DNA of 64,000 bases, taken from NCBI RefSeq assembly GCF_036248255.1, contig NZ_CP109179.1:620001-684000 (forward strand), given 5' to 3'. Under the pieces are notes generated by a model. It saw nothing but the letters and a program-made list of their open reading frames with translations. It was not told the origin of the DNA and ran no database searches. Position 1 is the stretch's first letter, and each line of letters opens with the position of its first letter. The stretch is from Streptomyces sp. NBC_01717 (lineage in GTDB: Bacteria > Actinomycetota > Actinomycetes > Streptomycetales > Streptomycetaceae). The position numbers and the translations under genes are program-made. Below are positions 54,411-63,360 of this stretch, in pieces.

Positions 54411-55918
54411 GCAGCGCCGAAAGCACCCGCTTTGACGCAACTGCCGCCGCTCAGCAGATGCTCAATCTCGAAGCCCTGCAGCCCGCCCCGGCCCTCCCGG
54501 TGCAGGCTGCTTCCGCGTCCCCCTTGTCGACTCAGAGCCAGTTGCCCAGCACTCTTACCGACCGCGGTAATGCCAAGTTGTTCGTCCGCCTCTACCGCAG
54601 CCAGTTCCGGCACGTTGAGGGCCTGGGCTGGTTTGCCTGGGACGGCTACAGGTGGAAGCGGACCGGCGGCGAGAAAGCTGCGCTGTGGGCGGCGGGGGAG
54701 ATGGCCGAGGAGATGCCGGATACCGATCTCCGTGGCATCTTCAGCGACCGCGAGCTCTGCGTCCACAAGAAGCGCACCTTGTCGACCACTGGCATGAAGG
54801 CCCTGCTGACCCAGGCGAAGGCATCCCCGGACCTGTCCGTAGACCCCGACACCCTGGACGGCGATCCCTACGCCCTGTGCACCCCTGAAGGCGTCGTCGA
54901 CCTCACGACCGGCCGCCTGCGCAAGCCCGATCCCACACGCGACTTTCACTCCCGCGCCACGAGCGTTGCCCCCCTGAACATGCCCACCCCTCGCTGGCAC
55001 CAATTCCTGGCCGAGACCTTCGGTGACGACGCCGAAGGCCAGGAAATGATCGACTTCCTGCACCTGCTGCTCGGCTACTCCATCACCGGCGACGTCGGTG
55101 CCCAGGTCCTGCCCTTCCTCCACGGCCAGGGAAAGAACGGGAAGTCTGTTCTTCTTGACGTGATGATTCAGATCCTCGGCGACTATGCGGACGCAGCCCC
55201 GCCCGGTTTCCTGATGGACCGAGGTGCGTTCTCCGAACACTCCACCGAGCTCACAGAGCTTCACGGCCGGCGCCTGATCGTCTGCAGCGAACTCAAGCCG
55301 AACGACCGGTTCGACGAAGCCCGCGTTCGCCTTCTTACCGGCGGAGACAAGATCAAGGCCCGCCGCATGCGGCAGGATTATTTCTCCTTCACGCCCACCC
55401 ACCACCTCTGGCTGCTCGGTAACCACCGCCCCGAAGTCTCCACCGGTGGCTTCGCGTTCTGGCGCCGCATCCGTCTGTTGCCCTTCGAACGGATCGTCCC
55501 CGACGAGCGGAAGATCGACAACCTCGCCGTGGAACTCGTCGGTGACGAAGGTTCAGGCATCCTGCAGTGGCTCATCGAGGGCGCTCGCCGCTACCTCGCG
55601 ACCCGTGACAGCCTCGCCGGACCGGACCGGGTCCGTATCGCCACGAGCGCCTACGCCAACACCGAAGACCACATCGGCCGCTTCCTCGCCGAATGCTGCA
55701 TTCACGACCCTGAGAAGCAAGAACTCCGTGTTGAACAGGGCTTGTTGTACGCCTCCTACAGCACCTGGTGCACTGCCAGCGAAGGTATCCGCCCCGCCAC
55801 AACCCGCACCTTCGCCACCCGCGTCCGGCAAGAAGTGGGCCTCGCCTCACCCGCCGACATGATCAAATCCAACGGCCGGAAGTTCTACCCCAACCTCGCC
55901 CTGGTAGCCGAGCAGTGA
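54407..55918 (+). CDS. P4/D5-type replicative helicase, replication module 1
   Basis: A 503-residue SF3-type helicase. TLTDRGNAKLFVRLYRSQFR, HVEGLGWFAWDGYRWKRTGG (D5_N domain) and FHSRATSVAPLN lead to FLHLLLGYSITGDVGAQVLP, HGQGKNGKSVLLDVMIQILG (Walker A about residues 240-247), GRRLIVCSELKPNDRFDEAR, LLTGGDKIKARRMRQDYF and HHLWLLGNHRPEVSTGGFAF. This is the phage/plasmid primase P4-family C-terminal pattern. It is translated from an ATGA overlap with the primase. Together they should form the initiator of module 1. Confidence 0.93.
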   Translation: MSSAESTRFDATAAAQQMLNLEALQPAPALPVQAASASPLSTQSQLPSTLTDRGNAKLFVRLYRSQFRHVEGLGWFAWDGYRWKRTGGEKAALWAAGEMAEEMPDTDLRGIFSDRELCVHKKRTLSTTGMKALLTQAKASPDLSVDPDTLDGDPYALCTPEGVVDLTTGRLRKPDPTRDFHSRATSVAPLNMPTPRWHQFLAETFGDDAEGQEMIDFLHLLLGYSITGDVGAQVLPFLHGQGKNGKSVLLDVMIQILGDYADAAPPGFLMDRGAFSEHSTELTELHGRRLIVCSELKPNDRFDEARVRLLTGGDKIKARRMRQDYFSFTPTHHLWLLGNHRPEVSTGGFAFWRRIRLLPFERIVPDERKIDNLAVELVGDEGSGILQWLIEGARRYLATRDSLAGPDRVRIATSAYANTEDHIGRFLAECCIHDPEKQELRVEQGLLYASYSTWCTASEGIRPATTRTFATRVRQEVGLASPADMIKSNGRKFYPNLALVAEQ

Positions 55919-56159
55919 ACCACACACACCCGCCCGCCCCCGCCCGCCCCCGGCAAGGCCCCCTAGGCCCTCGCTCCCGGCCGGTCTACGATGACGGCAA
56001 AGCCCACTGCTACGAGGCACCACCTCACGCAGTGACATCACGGCCCCCAACGGGAGCCCACAAATTGTTGGCACGGGAAATCAGCGCCTACCAGGTACGT
56101 GGGGAACAATCCGGGCACCACGTGAATCGGTGCCCACAAATGAAGGAGAGGTCGCGGCC

Positions 56160-56546
56160 ATGAGCTCGCTCCTGACCGACGGCGATCTCGCCCACGAAGC
56201 AAACGTGGTGTGGATTGAGGACCCCGAAAACCTCGACTACGTCCGCCAAGCCCTGGACAAGACCCCCCGTCGCCGCAGCAAGCCCCGATACGAACGCGAC
56301 GGCCGCATGATCGGGTACGTCGAGCTCGACGGCACCGCCGAAGCCGACCCAGACAGCGGCCTCTACCGGCGACGCGTCTTCTTCCTCCTCCCTCACGACC
56401 GCGACTCCGCCCCAGAAGGTGTCTACCGGCAAGGAGCACCGGGAGAAGCAGTCGACCCACGAACCATCCGGCCAAATCGGGTGGGGGAGAAGACACCACG
56501 CTCTCAGCGTGGGATCGCCTCCGCTATAACCCCGGCCAGCTCGTAG
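56160..56546 (+). CDS. Small third gene of replication module 1
   Basis: A 128-residue protein starting MSSLLTDGDLAHEANVVWIE after AAGGAGAGG. DPENLDYVRQALDKTPRRRS, KPRYERDGRMIGYVELDGT, RRRVFFLLPHDRDSAPEGVY and GAPGEAVDPRTI align closely with the third gene of module 2 (60030-60431). It is conserved in both modules in the same position, so it is probably part of the replication system (regulator or copy control). The family was not recognised. A strong terminator follows at 56578. Confidence 0.8.
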   Translation: MSSLLTDGDLAHEANVVWIEDPENLDYVRQALDKTPRRRSKPRYERDGRMIGYVELDGTAEADPDSGLYRRRVFFLLPHDRDSAPEGVYRQGAPGEAVDPRTIRPNRVGEKTPRSQRGIASAITPASS

Positions 56547-56577
56547 TCCGCCGTCCGGACTGCCTGCGCCCGCTTTA

Positions 56578-56617
56578 GTCGACTGCGCCCCCGCCTCACG
56601 TTGGGGGCGCAGTCGAC
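56578..56617. terminator. Strong terminator after module 1
   Basis: GTCGACTGCGCCCCC and GGGGGCGCAGTCGAC pair perfectly around a loop of about 10 nt. This separates module 1 from the iterons of module 2. Confidence 0.85.
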
Positions 56618-56904
56618 GACGACCTTGGCGACAGCAACCCACGTGCACGGTGGCGTTAGCGAAACCGAACGCGGACGCGGACTCAACGTGCACGTGCTTT
56701 CCTGAACGCTGAGCGCATCAACCGCCGGCTGTCGACCCCGACGACATCGACGCCCGCCACCGCGACCCGACGGTGCGCTGCGTCGTCGAGCAGGACTGCG
56801 ACAAGTACACCATGGCGCGCAGCTGGAGATCGCGCTGCGCTTCGTAGGCGGAGCCCCACCGTAAACGCTCCAGCTCATCACTGCACCGGCCGGTGACCGT
56901 CGTC

Positions 56905-57465
56905 ACAGCGACTCAAGGGACTGGACCTCGTAGGCCCGTTCGCCGGCAGGTTCCTTCGGTCGCTTCAGTCGCTGGCCGTGGAGGCCCGGCCAGCGACTGA
57001 AAGCCTGGCACGCCGCAGGATGCTCAGTCGCTGCCTCGGTATACGCCAAACATGCAGGTCAGAAGACTTCTTGCGACCAGAGCAGCGACCGAAGCGACTC
57101 ACAGTGCCTGTATATGCCGTCATTCTTGAGTGTGCGTGTGTGTCATATATAGAAGACTTCAGTCGCTTCAGTCGCTTTCTGTCTTCCAGCAGGCTTCTGA
57201 CCTGCAGCTTTCGGCGAGCGACGAGGCCAGCGACTCAAGCTCGCTGGGTCGCTGCCCCTCGCTCTTGGTCGCTGGTACACCTGGCCTGCCTCGACACGGA
57301 GCCTCTGTGTTTCCAGGGGTGTCCGCACGTTGCCACGTACTTCGCTAGTGTGTGTTCATTGTTGAGTCGCTTCAGTCGCTGATGGGGGAACCACATGCCT
57401 GCTGAGCTGCGGATTTCTCGCAGCGACTCAAGGCAGTCAGTCCCTGAACGTTCAGTCGCTGACTC
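56905..57465. repeat. Iteron array 2 and probable replication origin (CAGTCGCT type)
   Basis: CAGTCGCT and its complement AGCGACTG recur at about 56956, 56990, 57025, 57083, 57158, 57215, 57363, 57419 and 57452, often as TTCAGTCGCTTCAGTCGCT. Compared with array 1 each unit has G for C at one position. Two places mix the types: AGCGACTCAAGGGACTGG at 56907 and CAGTCCCTGAACGTTCAGTCGCT near 57440. The last copies lie inside the first codons of the primase gene. Confidence 0.85.
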
Positions 57466-58510
57466 CTTGATGCTGGCTACGGCCAGGTGGTGTGCCAGCC
57501 GCGGGTGGCCAGTGCACCCGCTGACGCCTGGACGCAAGACACCAGCCGGAAACTGCCCTCGGTGCCGTGAAGCAAGGCACTCCCACCACAGGTGCGACTG
57601 CCGGGAAGCTGGTCGGTGGTGCCACGGATTTCACGCCGCCACCCTCGACAGAGCCCAAATCGACCAGTGGTGGAGCCACACGCCCGATTTCGGTGTGGGC
57701 ATCGCGTGCGGCCCCGCAGGACTGGTCGTCATCGACGTCGACGCTCACCAGCAGCCGCTCCCGGACCGGCACCACGTCCTGCCCGGCATTCCGATCCCGG
57801 AGGGCGTCGACCTCCGGGGACTGGCCAACGGCTACCACTCCCTTGCCGTCCTGGCCGCTTTGCGCGGCGTAGCGAGCCCCGCCGACGACGTGTCCACCCT
57901 GCGCGTGCAGACCCCATCAGGAGGGCTTCACGTCTGGTACAAAGCGACTGACGGACGACGCTGGCAGTGCTCGACCGGATCGGGCGGCGGCCGGGCGCTG
58001 GCCTGGCAGGTAGACGTGCGTGCCCACGGCGGCTACATCATTGCCCCCGGTACCACAACGAGCGCAGGAACCTACACACCGCTCGGAACGACTCGGGAGC
58101 CTGCACCGCTGCCGACGTGGCTGGCCCAAGAACTTGAGCGCACCGGGCACCTTCCGGCTCCGAGTGTTCCTGCCCCGCGGTCTGTTCCGCCACGTGCCCG
58201 CCAGGCTGTCATTGCAGCTGGCGGCGGCGCCGACCGGGCCAGCCGCACCCTGGCCACCGTCCTGGGCGAGGTCGCCGCCTGTTCAGCCGTGGCTGAAGGA
58301 GCGGGGTTCTCGGACAAGCTCAACCGTGCCGCTTTCACCGCAGGCGGGCTGGTTGCAGCGGGGCACCTGGCTGAGCAAGCTGCCGCCCAGGCACTGCAGG
58401 AGGTAGCCGACGTGGCCCGCCCCCGCCAGACGCGCCGAATCGAGCAGATCATTCGCAGCGGCATGAATGCTGGCAAGCAACATCCTTTGGATCCGGGGAG
58501 TCGCTCGTGA
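57395..58510 (+). CDS. Prim-Pol primase/polymerase, replication module 2
   Basis: A 371-residue paralogue of the module 1 primase. The first 25 codons cover iterons (MPAELRISRSDSRQSVPERS); an ATG at about 57470 is an alternative start. LATARWCASRGWPVHPLTPG, a Cys/His knot (NCPRCREARHSHHRCDC), GIACGPAGLVVIDVDAHQQP (D114, D116 catalytic), LRVQTPSGGLHVWYK and GGYIIAPGTTTSAGTYTPLG match module 1 in order. The C-terminal tail (GFSDKLNRAAFTAGGLVAAG) is nearly identical. The stop overlaps the helicase start. Confidence 0.9.
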   Translation: MPAELRISRSDSRQSVPERSVADSLMLATARWCASRGWPVHPLTPGRKTPAGNCPRCREARHSHHRCDCREAGRWCHGFHAATLDRAQIDQWWSHTPDFGVGIACGPAGLVVIDVDAHQQPLPDRHHVLPGIPIPEGVDLRGLANGYHSLAVLAALRGVASPADDVSTLRVQTPSGGLHVWYKATDGRRWQCSTGSGGGRALAWQVDVRAHGGYIIAPGTTTSAGTYTPLGTTREPAPLPTWLAQELERTGHLPAPSVPAPRSVPPRARQAVIAAGGGADRASRTLATVLGEVAACSAVAEGAGFSDKLNRAAFTAGGLVAAGHLAEQAAAQALQEVADVARPRQTRRIEQIIRSGMNAGKQHPLDPGSRS

Positions 58511-60033
58511 CTTCCTCCGCCAGCGACGACGGTTTCCTCTTCAACTTTGATCCGCAGGCCGTAGCAGCCCAGATCCTTGCTCAAACGGCAACGCCGCTGC
58601 CGGCGCAGGCAGGAGAAATGCGCTTGGCAGCAGTGCGGGACAGTCCGGCCACGCCCGTCGGCCTGCTGCCAGATACGCTCTCGGACCGCGGCAACGCCAA
58701 ACTGTTCGTGAACCTGTATGCCAACGACTACCGTCACGTTCCCGGCCTTGGCTGGTTCCGGTGGGACGCCACCCGCTGGCAGATGGACGAGGACGATGCC
58801 GTCGTCTGGGCAGCTGGCGACCTCGCAGAGAACCTGGCCGTCAGCGACCCTCGAGGCATCTTTACCCCGACCGCGCTGCAGCAGCATCGACGCCGGGCCC
58901 TGAGCACGTCGGGCATGAACGCCATGCTCACCCAGGCCAGGTCCGCCCCGGGCATGGTCCTCAACGCCACGCTCCTGGACGCTGACCCCTACGTTCTGTG
59001 CACCCCCGCAGGCGTGGTCGATCTGCGCACCGGCCTACTGAGAACACCCGACCCGAACAAGGACTTTCACTCCCGCTCGACCTCGACCGGACCGACACAC
59101 GGCCCTACCCCGCGATGGGACCGCTTCCTTGCCGACACGTTCGGCGACGACGCGGAAGGCACGGAAATGATCGACTTCCTGCACCTGCTGCTGGGCTACT
59201 CCATCACCGGCGACGTCGGCGGGCAGGTAATGCCGTTCCTGTTCGGATCCGGCAAGAACGGCAAGTCCGTCCTCCTGGATGTGCTCATGAAACTGTTGGG
59301 GGACTACGCCGACGCTGCCCCACCCGGCTTCCTGATGGCCCGCCCCTATGAGGGCCACCCCACCGACCTGGCTGAGCTGCACGGCCGTCGCGTCATCGTG
59401 TGCTCCGAGGTCAAACCCGGTGACAAGTTCGACGAGGCACGCGTCAAACTCCTGACCGGCGGGGACCGCATCAAAGCCCGCCGGATGAGGCAGGACTTCT
59501 TCAGCTTCGCCCCCACCCACAAGCTCTGGCTGCTGGGCAACCACCGACCCGAAGTCGGCACCGGCGGCTTCGCCTTCTGGCGCCGCATGAGGATGATCCC
59601 GTTCGAACGTGTTGTCTCCGACGACCGCAAAATCGACAACCTTGCAGACATCCTGGTCGCTGAAGAAGGCCCCGGCATCCTCAACTGGCTGATCGAGGGG
59701 GCACGCCGCTACCTCGCAGGCGACAAAGACCTCACCGGCCCCCAACGAGTCCGCATCGCCACCACCGCCTACGCAGAAACTGAAGACCATACCGGACGTT
59801 TCTTCGAAGAGTCCTGCGCTCTCAACCCAGAACATCGAGCCGAGCAGACCAGGCTCTACGCCGCTTACAGGGACTGGTGCCAAAATGAAGGAGCACCTGC
59901 CATCTCATCCCGAGCCTTCGCCACCCGGGTACGTGATCTGGTCGGACTCGCGTCGCCAAAGGAAATGAAAGTGTCCAACCAGCGAAAGTACTACCCGGGC
60001 ATCGGATTGCTTGCCGACGAGGAGACAACGTGA
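58507..60033 (+). CDS. P4/D5-type replicative helicase, replication module 2
   Basis: A 508-residue paralogue of the module 1 helicase. TLSDRGNAKLFVNLYANDYR, HVPGLGWFRWDATRWQMDED, FLHLLLGYSITGDVGGQVMP, FGSGKNGKSVLLDVLMKLLG (Walker A), GRRVIVCSEVKPGDKFDEAR, LLTGGDRIKARRMRQDFF and HKLWLLGNHRPEVGTGGFAF line up block by block. It starts GTGA on the primase stop and ends overlapping the third gene. Confidence 0.93.
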   Translation: MTSSASDDGFLFNFDPQAVAAQILAQTATPLPAQAGEMRLAAVRDSPATPVGLLPDTLSDRGNAKLFVNLYANDYRHVPGLGWFRWDATRWQMDEDDAVVWAAGDLAENLAVSDPRGIFTPTALQQHRRRALSTSGMNAMLTQARSAPGMVLNATLLDADPYVLCTPAGVVDLRTGLLRTPDPNKDFHSRSTSTGPTHGPTPRWDRFLADTFGDDAEGTEMIDFLHLLLGYSITGDVGGQVMPFLFGSGKNGKSVLLDVLMKLLGDYADAAPPGFLMARPYEGHPTDLAELHGRRVIVCSEVKPGDKFDEARVKLLTGGDRIKARRMRQDFFSFAPTHKLWLLGNHRPEVGTGGFAFWRRMRMIPFERVVSDDRKIDNLADILVAEEGPGILNWLIEGARRYLAGDKDLTGPQRVRIATTAYAETEDHTGRFFEESCALNPEHRAEQTRLYAAYRDWCQNEGAPAISSRAFATRVRDLVGLASPKEMKVSNQRKYYPGIGLLADEETT

Positions 60034-60431
60034 GCTCCCTCATCACAGAGGACGAAATCTGCCACGAGACCGCACTCGTCTGGCTCGAGGATACGACCGA
60101 CCTCGACTACGTACGCCAGAGCCTCGACCGGCTGCCCACCCGCCGAGCCAGACCTGCATACCACCGGGACGGTCGCATGGTGGGATACGCACTCCTTGGC
60201 TCCAACGCCAAACCTTCACGCTCATCGGGCACCTTCCGACGACGCGTCTTCTGGCTCCTGCCGCACGACCGAGATACCGACGCCAACGGTGTCTACGCCA
60301 CCGGAGCACCAGCCGAGGCCATCGACCCCCGGACCCTTGCTCCGGCGAGCAAGGGATGTAAGACCGAACGGTCCGAGGGAGGCCCCCCCTCCAGCGCGAT
60401 GCAAGAACTAGGCATAACACTCCCTCTCTGA
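60030..60431 (+). CDS. Small third gene of replication module 2
   Basis: A 133-residue protein from GTG overlapping the helicase stop: MSSLITEDEICHETALVWLE, DTTDLDYVRQSLDRLPTRRA, YHRDGRMVGYALLGSN, RRRVFWLLPHDRDTDANGVY, TGAPAEAIDPRTL. It is paralogous to 56160-56546. In module 2 it is translationally coupled, while in module 1 a gap of 240 bp separates it from the helicase. Confidence 0.85.
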   Translation: MSSLITEDEICHETALVWLEDTTDLDYVRQSLDRLPTRRARPAYHRDGRMVGYALLGSNAKPSRSSGTFRRRVFWLLPHDRDTDANGVYATGAPAEAIDPRTLAPASKGCKTERSEGGPPSSAMQELGITLPL

Positions 60432-61140
60432 AAAGCAGCACCACCCTCGCCATGCCGCAAGGGTTCTCCGCGATCACTGAGCCCGGCGATACAGATTGAT
60501 GTCCTCGGAGGAGCACCTGTGCAACCCACGGCGGACGGCACAGGGCGTGGACGGCTGATGACTCAGGTAGAGGATCTCGACAGCCCAGTCATACGTGCAC
60601 GCTGCGTTACCTGCAAACGTGCACCACGCACGTGGCTACCCGTGAACGCGGATCCTGGCTCCTCCACCGCAGCCGTGTGGTCCTCCACCGCAGCCGTGTG
60701 GTCCTCCACGCCTGCCAGGGATGCCGGCCGGGCATTTGTCGGCCCGCCCCACGAGCTGTCGCCGACGGAAGTACAGTCGCTGTTCGGCGAGAGCCCCGGA
60801 AGTCGGCGATGCGTGCCCGGATTCGCCGGCGACGGCTCCGGCCGGACAACCCACGTGTGCAGCGCAGAGCCCCCTGCCCGGAGTCATCGGGACGCCGGAC
60901 GAGTGGCATATATCTTCTGTTGTGGTGCGGCTGGAGGGGGGCTTGGTGTGGTCTGCAGGCGGGGGTGGGCCTGTTTGCGGCGAGGAGGGCGCTGAGGACA
61001 GGAGGATCAGGGGTGGCGGATTGTGTGTTGCACGGTGTGCTGTCTCGGATGTGCCGTGTCTGATCACAGGCTCTGTGCTTGTGCCACTGTCCTTAGCGGC
61101 GGCTCGTTTCCGGAGCCCGTCAGCTCGGGTGTTGGGGCGT
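60432..61140. other. Stretch without a supported gene
   Basis: Frames here (for example 60519-60995) have no motif and an odd composition. A 21-bp unit (CTCCACCGCAGCCGTGTGGTC) occurs twice in tandem at about 60662-60703. The segment lies between the convergent module 2 and the sigma factor gene. Confidence 0.4.
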
Positions 61141-61779
61141 TTACTTTGCGAAGCCGGCTTCTTTGAGTGCGTGCTTGAGTGTTTTGATGGCGTAGTGGGT
61201 GCGGGATTTGACGGTTCCGAGGGGCAGGCCTAGTTCTTTTGCGGTTTCGAGCCCGGTCAGTGATCTGAAGTACAGGCAGTGGATGACGGCTTGTTGCTCT
61301 GCCGTCAGCGATGCGAGGGCTTTGTGGATCAGTTCTGCGACCAGTAGTCGGTCGTAGCCGTGTTCGGGTTCGGGGATCAGGGTGAGCACGGCGTCGTTGC
61401 ACTCGGGGGGCCGTACTCGGCGTGCTCGGTCCGCGTCGATCGCGATGCGTCGGGCGACGGTGAACAGCCAGGGCCGGAACGATTCGAACTCGCGGCTGGC
61501 GTCGAGTGCGTTGGGGTGTTTCCAGGCCCGGATCAGGGTTTCCTGTGTGATCTCCTCCGCACGCCAGCGGTCGCCACGTGTCAGCGACAGGCAGAATCGG
61601 TGCAGTGCGGATCCGTGCAGCTCAACGATGCTTTCCATCTGGGCCGCGGTGGCGGTCCGCTGAGCCGGAGCTGTGTGTGCGCGGTGCGTCGTGGGGGTTG
61701 CCGTGGGCGGGTGGGTCGTGTCACGGAGGGGGGTGTCGTGGCGGCCGGCGTTGCGGCGGGTGAGGAGCGCGGTTGTCAT
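61141..61779 (-). CDS. ECF-type RNA polymerase sigma factor
   Basis: A 212-residue sigma-70 family group 4 protein. ATG at 61779 follows AGAGGGGGA. Region 2 is SALHRFCLSLTRGDRWRAEE, ITQETLIRAWKHPNALDASR, SFRPWLFTVARRIAIDADRA. Region 4 is SLTAEQQAVIHCLYFRSLTG, LETAKELGLPLGTVKSRTHY. The N-terminal 45 residues are a Thr/Ala-rich extension. No anti-sigma gene is next to it; upstream is a TnpB relic and a 10-bp hairpin at 61797. Target promoters cannot be inferred. Confidence 0.92.
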   Translation of the reverse strand: MTTALLTRRNAGRHDTPLRDTTHPPTATPTTHRAHTAPAQRTATAAQMESIVELHGSALHRFCLSLTRGDRWRAEEITQETLIRAWKHPNALDASREFESFRPWLFTVARRIAIDADRARRVRPPECNDAVLTLIPEPEHGYDRLLVAELIHKALASLTAEQQAVIHCLYFRSLTGLETAKELGLPLGTVKSRTHYAIKTLKHALKEAGFAK

Positions 61780-61796
61780 AGTGATCCCCCTCTTTT

Positions 61797-61820
61797 GACG
61801 GGGCGGTCCGCCGCCCCGTC
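61797..61820. promoter_or_regulatory. 10-bp hairpin just upstream of the sigma gene
   Basis: GACGGGGCGG, loop, CCGCCCCGTC. It lies 17-40 bp before the sigma factor start and borders the ribosome-binding site, so it is in the transcript leader or promoter. Confidence 0.5.
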
Positions 61821-61929
61821 TGCTGACAGGAAACACTCTGCTCAAGTACTTCCTCGGAAACATCGGCCACCTGACGTACGACCGCCCTCGAAGCGACACC
61901 AGGCACGTACGTCACGCCGGTGGCATCCT

Positions 61930-62377
61930 TGAGCGCAGGGCGCCGTAAGCACGAGAGTTGCACCGGGCGACCGGCGAGCGCGGTGTCGTCGCAGGCCTGA
62001 CAGCAGAAGATCTCTTGTGAGGGCCAGTTCTCCGTCGCGGTGTGTCCGCAGCCGGGGCACGTCCGGGAGGTGCTGCGGGAGTTCACGGCCGTCACTTCTC
62101 ATCCGGCGCTTGCAGCCTGTGTGTTCAGGCGCGCGAGGAACACCCACCATCCGGCATCACTGATCGAACGGTTCGCCGGGCCATAGCTGTGGCCCTCGGG
62201 GAGGAAACGACCGCGCGCCTCGAGGTCGTTTTTGGGTGCGGGCGCCTTGCGCATGCTGCGGATTGTGAGGCCTTTGCGTGCGATGACATCGTGCGCGCAG
62301 ACCAGAGCGAGAGCGGTCTTGTGCGCGTGGTCGAGCCGCTGACGCCGAACCTTGCCAGGCAGGCCTCGGAGCCCTAG
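61930..62377 (-). pseudogene. TnpB relic with in-frame TGA
   Basis: RLDHAHKTALALVCAHDVIA, ARGRFLPEGHSYGPANRSIS, DAGWWVFLARLNTQAASAG then TGA, and in the same frame EVTAVNSRSTSRTCPGCGHT, FCCQACDDTALA. This is the RuvC-II to zinc-ribbon part of TnpB. The TGA falls where related proteins have Arg or Lys, consistent with a CGA to TGA change. The part after the stop alone could look like a small zinc-ribbon gene, but it is TnpB. Confidence 0.75.
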
Positions 62378-62428
62378 CTGGGGAAGCCACGAAATGAATG
62401 CCGCAGAGTGACGGAACTCCCTGCGTGA

Positions 62429-63313
62429 CTACTGAGCGGGACGTCTGCGGTGTGGTCGGCGCCTCTGATGAGGCATTGGGTCCCCCGTTTGGGAACCTGA
62501 GGGCTGTTCCGGGATCTCGGGTTGTGCCTGGTAGGTGAACTCGGTGGCGAGCATGAGGGCCCGGCGGGCTTCGTCGGTGGTGGTGGCGGGCTGTTTGCGC
62601 TCGCGGGCAAGCTGATGGATCTCGCGGACGAAGCCCTCGATGAATGTGCTGAAGTTGGCCCGCTCCAGTGCGGTCTCCCGGTGGTCGATGGTGTCGGTGA
62701 TCTCGCTGAGCCAGTACTCGGACATGGTGGTCACAACGAAGCCGTCCTGGTGCTCGACGAGCATCCGCCCGATGCGCAGGGCGAGAGGGAAGCGCCGCTC
62801 TTGCGCGACTACTCGAGCCCGCTCGGCCCGCTCCTCGGCCAGCGTCCGATCTTCGTGCTTGCGGGCCGTCTCGGGAGAGCGTCGCTCGTCCGGTTCGCGG
62901 ACCTGCTCAGCCTTCAGCCGCCGGGCCTTTTGGTAGGCCCCCTGTTTCGACGTCACGCACAGCGCTTCGTTGAAGTGATGCCACGGCACTCCGGCGGCTC
63001 GTCCTTGTTCCACTGCCTTGAGCTGGCCGGCGTCCGCCTGCTCGCGCAGGTGCTGCCATAGCTTCGCTCGCAGCACTGCGGCCTCGCCCACGACGTTCAC
63101 CGGCACGTCCTCCGGTTGCTTCAGTTCGGAGGCCGTTCTGGCCGCGTGCTGGAGCACGAGGAACAGTTCCTCCGAAGCCGGGAACCGTTCGAACTCGGGG
63201 TCCCTGCCCAATCGGTGCAGCTCGCGCAGACGGTCGGCGATGACTGCCGTGTTGATCCGGCCCAACCGGACCGGCAGCCGCTTCGTACGGGGTTTGCTGA
63301 TCTTCTTGGCCAC
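62429..63313 (-). CDS. Unidentified plasmid-type protein, possible DNA-binding regulator
   Basis: A 294-residue highly charged helical protein. GTG at 63313 (VAKKISKPRTKRLPVRLGRI) is chosen; the frame stays open to an ATG at 63370, which would place a palindrome inside the gene. INTAVIADRLRELHRLGRDP, ELFLVLQHAARTASELKQPE, VLRAKLWQHLREQADAGQLK and a long Arg/Glu helix (EDRTLAEERAERARVVAQER) are visible. The Lys/Arg-rich N-terminus and the palindrome at its promoter suggest DNA binding and self-control, but this is inference. Confidence 0.65.
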   Translation of the reverse strand: MAKKISKPRTKRLPVRLGRINTAVIADRLRELHRLGRDPEFERFPASEELFLVLQHAARTASELKQPEDVPVNVVGEAAVLRAKLWQHLREQADAGQLKAVEQGRAAGVPWHHFNEALCVTSKQGAYQKARRLKAEQVREPDERRSPETARKHEDRTLAEERAERARVVAQERRFPLALRIGRMLVEHQDGFVVTTMSEYWLSEITDTIDHRETALERANFSTFIEGFVREIHQLARERKQPATTTDEARRALMLATEFTYQAQPEIPEQPSGSQTGDPMPHQRRRPHRRRPAQ

Positions 63314-63331
63314 ACCAGAAGTCTGCACTCC

Positions 63332-63360
63332 TAGGGGGTTCCCAAACTGGGAACCCCCTA
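63332..63360. promoter_or_regulatory. 29-bp palindrome, probable operator
   Basis: TAGGGGGTTCCCA, AAC, TGGGAACCCCCTA: perfect 13-bp arms with a 3-bp centre, 19 bp upstream of the chosen start at 63313 and between it and htpG. A half-like sequence (TTTGGGAACC) recurs at about 62489 within the gene. Confidence 0.7.

Noticed and set aside
61721..62095. A separate small zinc-ribbon gene before the sigma factor (possible anti-sigma)
   Set aside because: In the same frame across a TGA it is continuous with TnpB motifs, so it is the end of a TnpB relic.
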